Shown here: positions 6,490 through 8,456 of the stretch, in pieces | Layout: each line of letters starts with the position of its first letter | Numbering within the stretch: the stretch's first letter is position 1 | NCBI GenBank assembly: GCA_002359975.1 | Contig: DENG01000019.1 | Span: forward strand, 4,650 to 13,105 | Direction: 5' to 3' | Length of the DNA: 8,456 bases | Origin: Polynucleobacter sp. UBA2650 | GTDB lineage: Bacteria; Pseudomonadota; Gammaproteobacteria; Burkholderiales; Burkholderiaceae | The notes under the pieces: generated by a model | What the model was told of the DNA's origin: nothing | The model's input: only the letters and a program-made list of their open reading frames with translations | The model's database searches: none | Program-made: the position numbers and the translations under genes

Positions 6490-7143
6490 TTACAAATTAC
6501 GTGTTTGTATGCGTAATTTCTTGGCTTCCTGAATCAAAGCATTGCGCTCTGCATTGCTAAGCTCATCACTACCGTCTAAACGACGAGCGCCATCAAAACG
6601 CTTATCCCAATAAGTGCTCGCTAAATCATCGACACGCACCGTGGAGCCTTTGGCGGGCGAATGAATAAATTTATTGTCGCCCACATAGATACCGACATGC
6701 GAGAAGGTCAAGCGCATTGTGTTGAAGAACACCAAATCACCGGGTTGAAGTTCTTCGCGCGTAATGGGCTTACCGACCTTACTCATTTGCGAAGACTTAG
6801 GGGGCAATAAAAAACCTAGCTTATCTCTGAACACAAATCTGACAAAGCCACTGGCATCTAAACCCGATTGAGGTAAATCACCATTCCAGCGATAACGAAC
6901 TCCAATAAGTTGCATTGCCTCGTTAATCAAAGATTCTGTTTTGCTTGATACCGAATCAACTACTTGATAAGTGAAACGAGCAAAGTATGAAGAGGTACTC
7001 TCAAGAATGCTCTCAACTTTAGTACCTTCTTTATTGCTTGCCTCTTCAGCAGTATTGGCAGAAAGCAAAGGCGAAGCGAAGCCCAAAACCAGAACGGTCA
7101 AGGACTTTAAAGACAAAGAGATCGCTTGCTTTTTCAAAGACAT
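6490..7143 (-). CDS. Exported NlpC/P60-domain protein lacking the catalytic cysteine
   Basis: NlpC/P60 (C40) enzymes cleave peptide cross-links or stems of murein with a Cys-His-polar triad. The 217-residue protein has a signal peptide (about 1-30, MSLKKQAISL, a hydrophobic stretch, then PLLSANTA). A short linker follows, then the domain at about 70-190. The histidine in FSHVGIYVG (His149) and the third residue in FIHSP (His161) are present, and so is the PGDLVFFNT segment. Where the family reads D-C-S-G-F this protein reads LDASGFVRF, with Ala97 in place of cysteine (codon GCC). The fold looks intact with no frameshift or early stop, so it is a likely pseudoenzyme or a protein with another role, such as murein binding. 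The ATG has only a weak Shine-Dalgarno. The yejF-like gene lies 89 bases upstream on the same strand with no terminator visible between, so co-transcription is possible. The 3' end abuts the convergent lipase. Confidence 0.9.
   Translation of the reverse strand: MSLKKQAISLSLKSLTVLVLGFASPLLSANTAEEASNKEGTKVESILESTSSYFARFTYQVVDSVSSKTESLINEAMQLIGVRYRWNGDLPQSGLDASGFVRFVFRDKLGFLLPPKSSQMSKVGKPITREELQPGDLVFFNTMRLTFSHVGIYVGDNKFIHSPAKGSTVRVDDLASTYWDKRFDGARRLDGSDELSNAERNALIQEAKKLRIQTRNL
6494..6519. terminator. Possible bidirectional terminator hairpin at the convergent junction
   Basis: AAATTACG (6494-6501) and CGTAATTT (6512-6519) form an 8-base inverted repeat, extendable by two wobble pairs, with a 6-10 base loop. 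It lies within the last codons of the NlpC/P60 gene, just past the lipase stop. No long T run follows on either strand, so as an intrinsic terminator it would be weak. Confidence 0.35.
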
Positions 7144-7232
7144 AGCTCAATTCTAACAAAGCTAATCCGATTTAGAAAGCGGTATTGCCGAGATTTATAG
7201 TCTAAGTAACTGTTTTTTATAGGAATTTAGAT
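7144..7232 (-). other. Gap between the yejF-like gene and the NlpC/P60 gene
   Basis: This AT-rich stretch of 89 bases shows no intrinsic terminator for the transporter gene. On the minus strand a TATAAA hexamer (complement of 7195-7200 region) could be a -10, but no matching -35 is seen, so a separate promoter for the NlpC/P60 gene is unproven. Confidence 0.3.
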
Positions 7233-8456
7233 CTATACCAGCTCTGCAGCTGCAAACAAGGCCTTGGTATAAGGCTCTTTAGGGCTCGCAATCATCGCCT
7301 CGGTCTCACCGTATTCAACAACCTCCCCACCGCGCAAGACCATCAGTTCATGAGACATCGCACGGATTACCGCCAGATCATGGCTAATGATTAAGTAGGC
7401 CAAGTTGTACTTTTTCTGGAGAGCGCTGAGCAATGCTAAGACCTGTTTTTGAATCGACACGTCCAAGGCCGAGCTTGGCTCATCCAAGACCAGAATCTGT
7501 GGTTTTAAGATCAGAGCGCGAGCAATTGCAATACGCTGTCGTTGGCCACCCGAGAACTCATGTGGATAGCGCATCATCACTGAACGATCCAGACCCACTT
7601 CACGCAAGATCTCAATGACACGCGCCTCACGCTCCACAGTCGATAGCGTTGGTTGATGAATATTTAATCCCTCTGAAACAATATCAAAGATGGTCATACG
7701 GGGCGATAAAGAACCAAATGGATCCTGAAAAATAACCTGTAAGTTCGCCCGCATTGCTCTTCTAGCAAGCGGTGACATTGCCTGCCACGATTGGTCCAAA
7801 ACTGCCACATCACCAGCAAGGCGTGCGGTGGTCTCGCCCAGTAGACCCAAGATTGCCATTGCTAAGGTGGTTTTGCCAGATCCAGATTCACCAATTACAC
7901 CGATGGTTTGACCTTGCTTTAGTTGGAAGCTCAAGGGTTGCAATACGGTATTGCGTTTTGCCTTGGTAAACCATTTCGCAATGCGCAGACCCGCTCCCGA
8001 GAAATTAGACTGGGGATAAGAAACGCTTAAATCATTTACTTTCAGGAGCACCGGCGCTAGGGGCACTAGGGGCAACAGCTCCCTCACAGGCTGACTATTA
8101 ACCAATTGCTCCGTGTAATTATTTTTAGGGTGTGCAAATACCTCATGGGTAGAGCCACTTTCTACCAAGCAACCCTGATTCAAAACACCCACACGATGGG
8201 CAAAGTGTCTCACTAAATTAAGATCATGGGTAATTAAAAGAATCGCCATCCCTCCCCGCTCTTTAGCCTCTTCTTGTAAGTCTTTTAACAAATCCAAAAT
8301 CTGTAAACGCAAGCTCACATCCAAGGCGGTGGTTGGTTCATCGGCAATCAATAATCGTGGCTTACATGCCAATGCCATGGCGATCATGGCGCGCTGTCGT
8401 TGCCCTCCTGATAGTTGATGAGGATAGGCATGAAAACGCTCTTCTGGTTCTGGTAT
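7233..8456 (-). CDS. yejF: Peptide ABC transporter, double ATP-binding protein of YejF type (5' part beyond the right edge)
   Basis: This is the energising subunit of an oligopeptide/microcin-C type importer at the inner face of the cytoplasmic membrane, with two ATPase domains in one chain. The reading frame is open to base 8456, so the true start lies outside; 407 residues are visible. The first domain is cut just before its signature LSGGQRQR (15-22) and continues with Walker B LLIADEP, the D-loop ALD and the H-loop ITHD. The second domain is complete: Walker A GESGSGKTT (189-197), signature FSGGQRQR (about 301), Walker B ILVLDEP (321-327) and H-loop ISHD (His359). The stretch GLNIHQPTLS and the following VGLD segment closely match E. 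coli YejF. A DppD-DppF-like fusion of another peptide system is the alternative. All motif residues are intact. The partner permease and binding-protein genes would be expected farther right. Confidence 0.88.
   Translation of the reverse strand: MPEPEERFHAYPHQLSGGQRQRAMIAMALACKPRLLIADEPTTALDVSLRLQILDLLKDLQEEAKERGGMAILLITHDLNLVRHFAHRVGVLNQGCLVESGSTHEVFAHPKNNYTEQLVNSQPVRELLPLVPLAPVLLKVNDLSVSYPQSNFSGAGLRIAKWFTKAKRNTVLQPLSFQLKQGQTIGVIGESGSGKTTLAMAILGLLGETTARLAGDVAVLDQSWQAMSPLARRAMRANLQVIFQDPFGSLSPRMTIFDIVSEGLNIHQPTLSTVEREARVIEILREVGLDRSVMMRYPHEFSGGQRQRIAIARALILKPQILVLDEPSSALDVSIQKQVLALLSALQKKYNLAYLIISHDLAVIRAMSHELMVLRGGEVVEYGETEAMIASPKEPYTKALFAAAELV

Overview
The window looks like a housekeeping stretch of a betaproteobacterial chromosome, most likely Burkholderiaceae and perhaps Polynucleobacter-like. 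This rests on four things seen or recalled: moderate GC content, the rimP-nusA-infB order, a SMC-partner scpB (absent from enterics, which use MukBEF) next to rluB, and protein wording close to Burkholderia homologues. The RimP N-terminus, for example, lines up residue for residue in length with the Burkholderia form as I recall it. The genus is inference. No mobile element, CRISPR array, rRNA or tRNA was seen.

Layout. The left part (1-2912, minus strand) is the translation/transcription operon rimP > nusA > infB, with infB running off the left edge. RimP helps mature the 30S subunit, NusA controls elongation, pausing and termination, and IF2 places the initiator tRNA. The genes are tightly coupled: rimP and nusA overlap in ATGA, and infB starts 10 bases after nusA. 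A 160-base leader (2913-3072) carries a good promoter-like pair directly after the rluB stop, a structured segment, and a clear intrinsic terminator before rimP. This arrangement suggests attenuation of the operon.

The middle (3073-5377, minus strand) is scpB > rluB, overlapping by 14 bases. ScpB is the winged-helix partner in the SMC-ScpAB condensin, and RluB is a 23S rRNA pseudouridine synthase with unusually long disordered ends. A 200-base divergent gap (5378-5577) separates them from a plus-strand patatin-like lipase (5578-6486) that carries a twin-arginine signal and a lipobox. The gap also holds a perfect 8-base inverted repeat just upstream of scpB.

The right part is convergent with the lipase: an exported NlpC/P60-domain protein (6490-7143, minus) whose catalytic cysteine position reads alanine, and, upstream of it on the same strand, the 3' part of a double-ATPase peptide ABC transporter gene of the YejF type (7233 to the right edge). 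Peptide import and the NlpC/P60 protein could be linked in murein peptide handling, but that is inference from context.

I found no wholly new multi-gene system. The points most worth a second look are the cysteine-less NlpC/P60 protein, the terminator inside the rimP operon leader, and the palindrome in the scpB leader.
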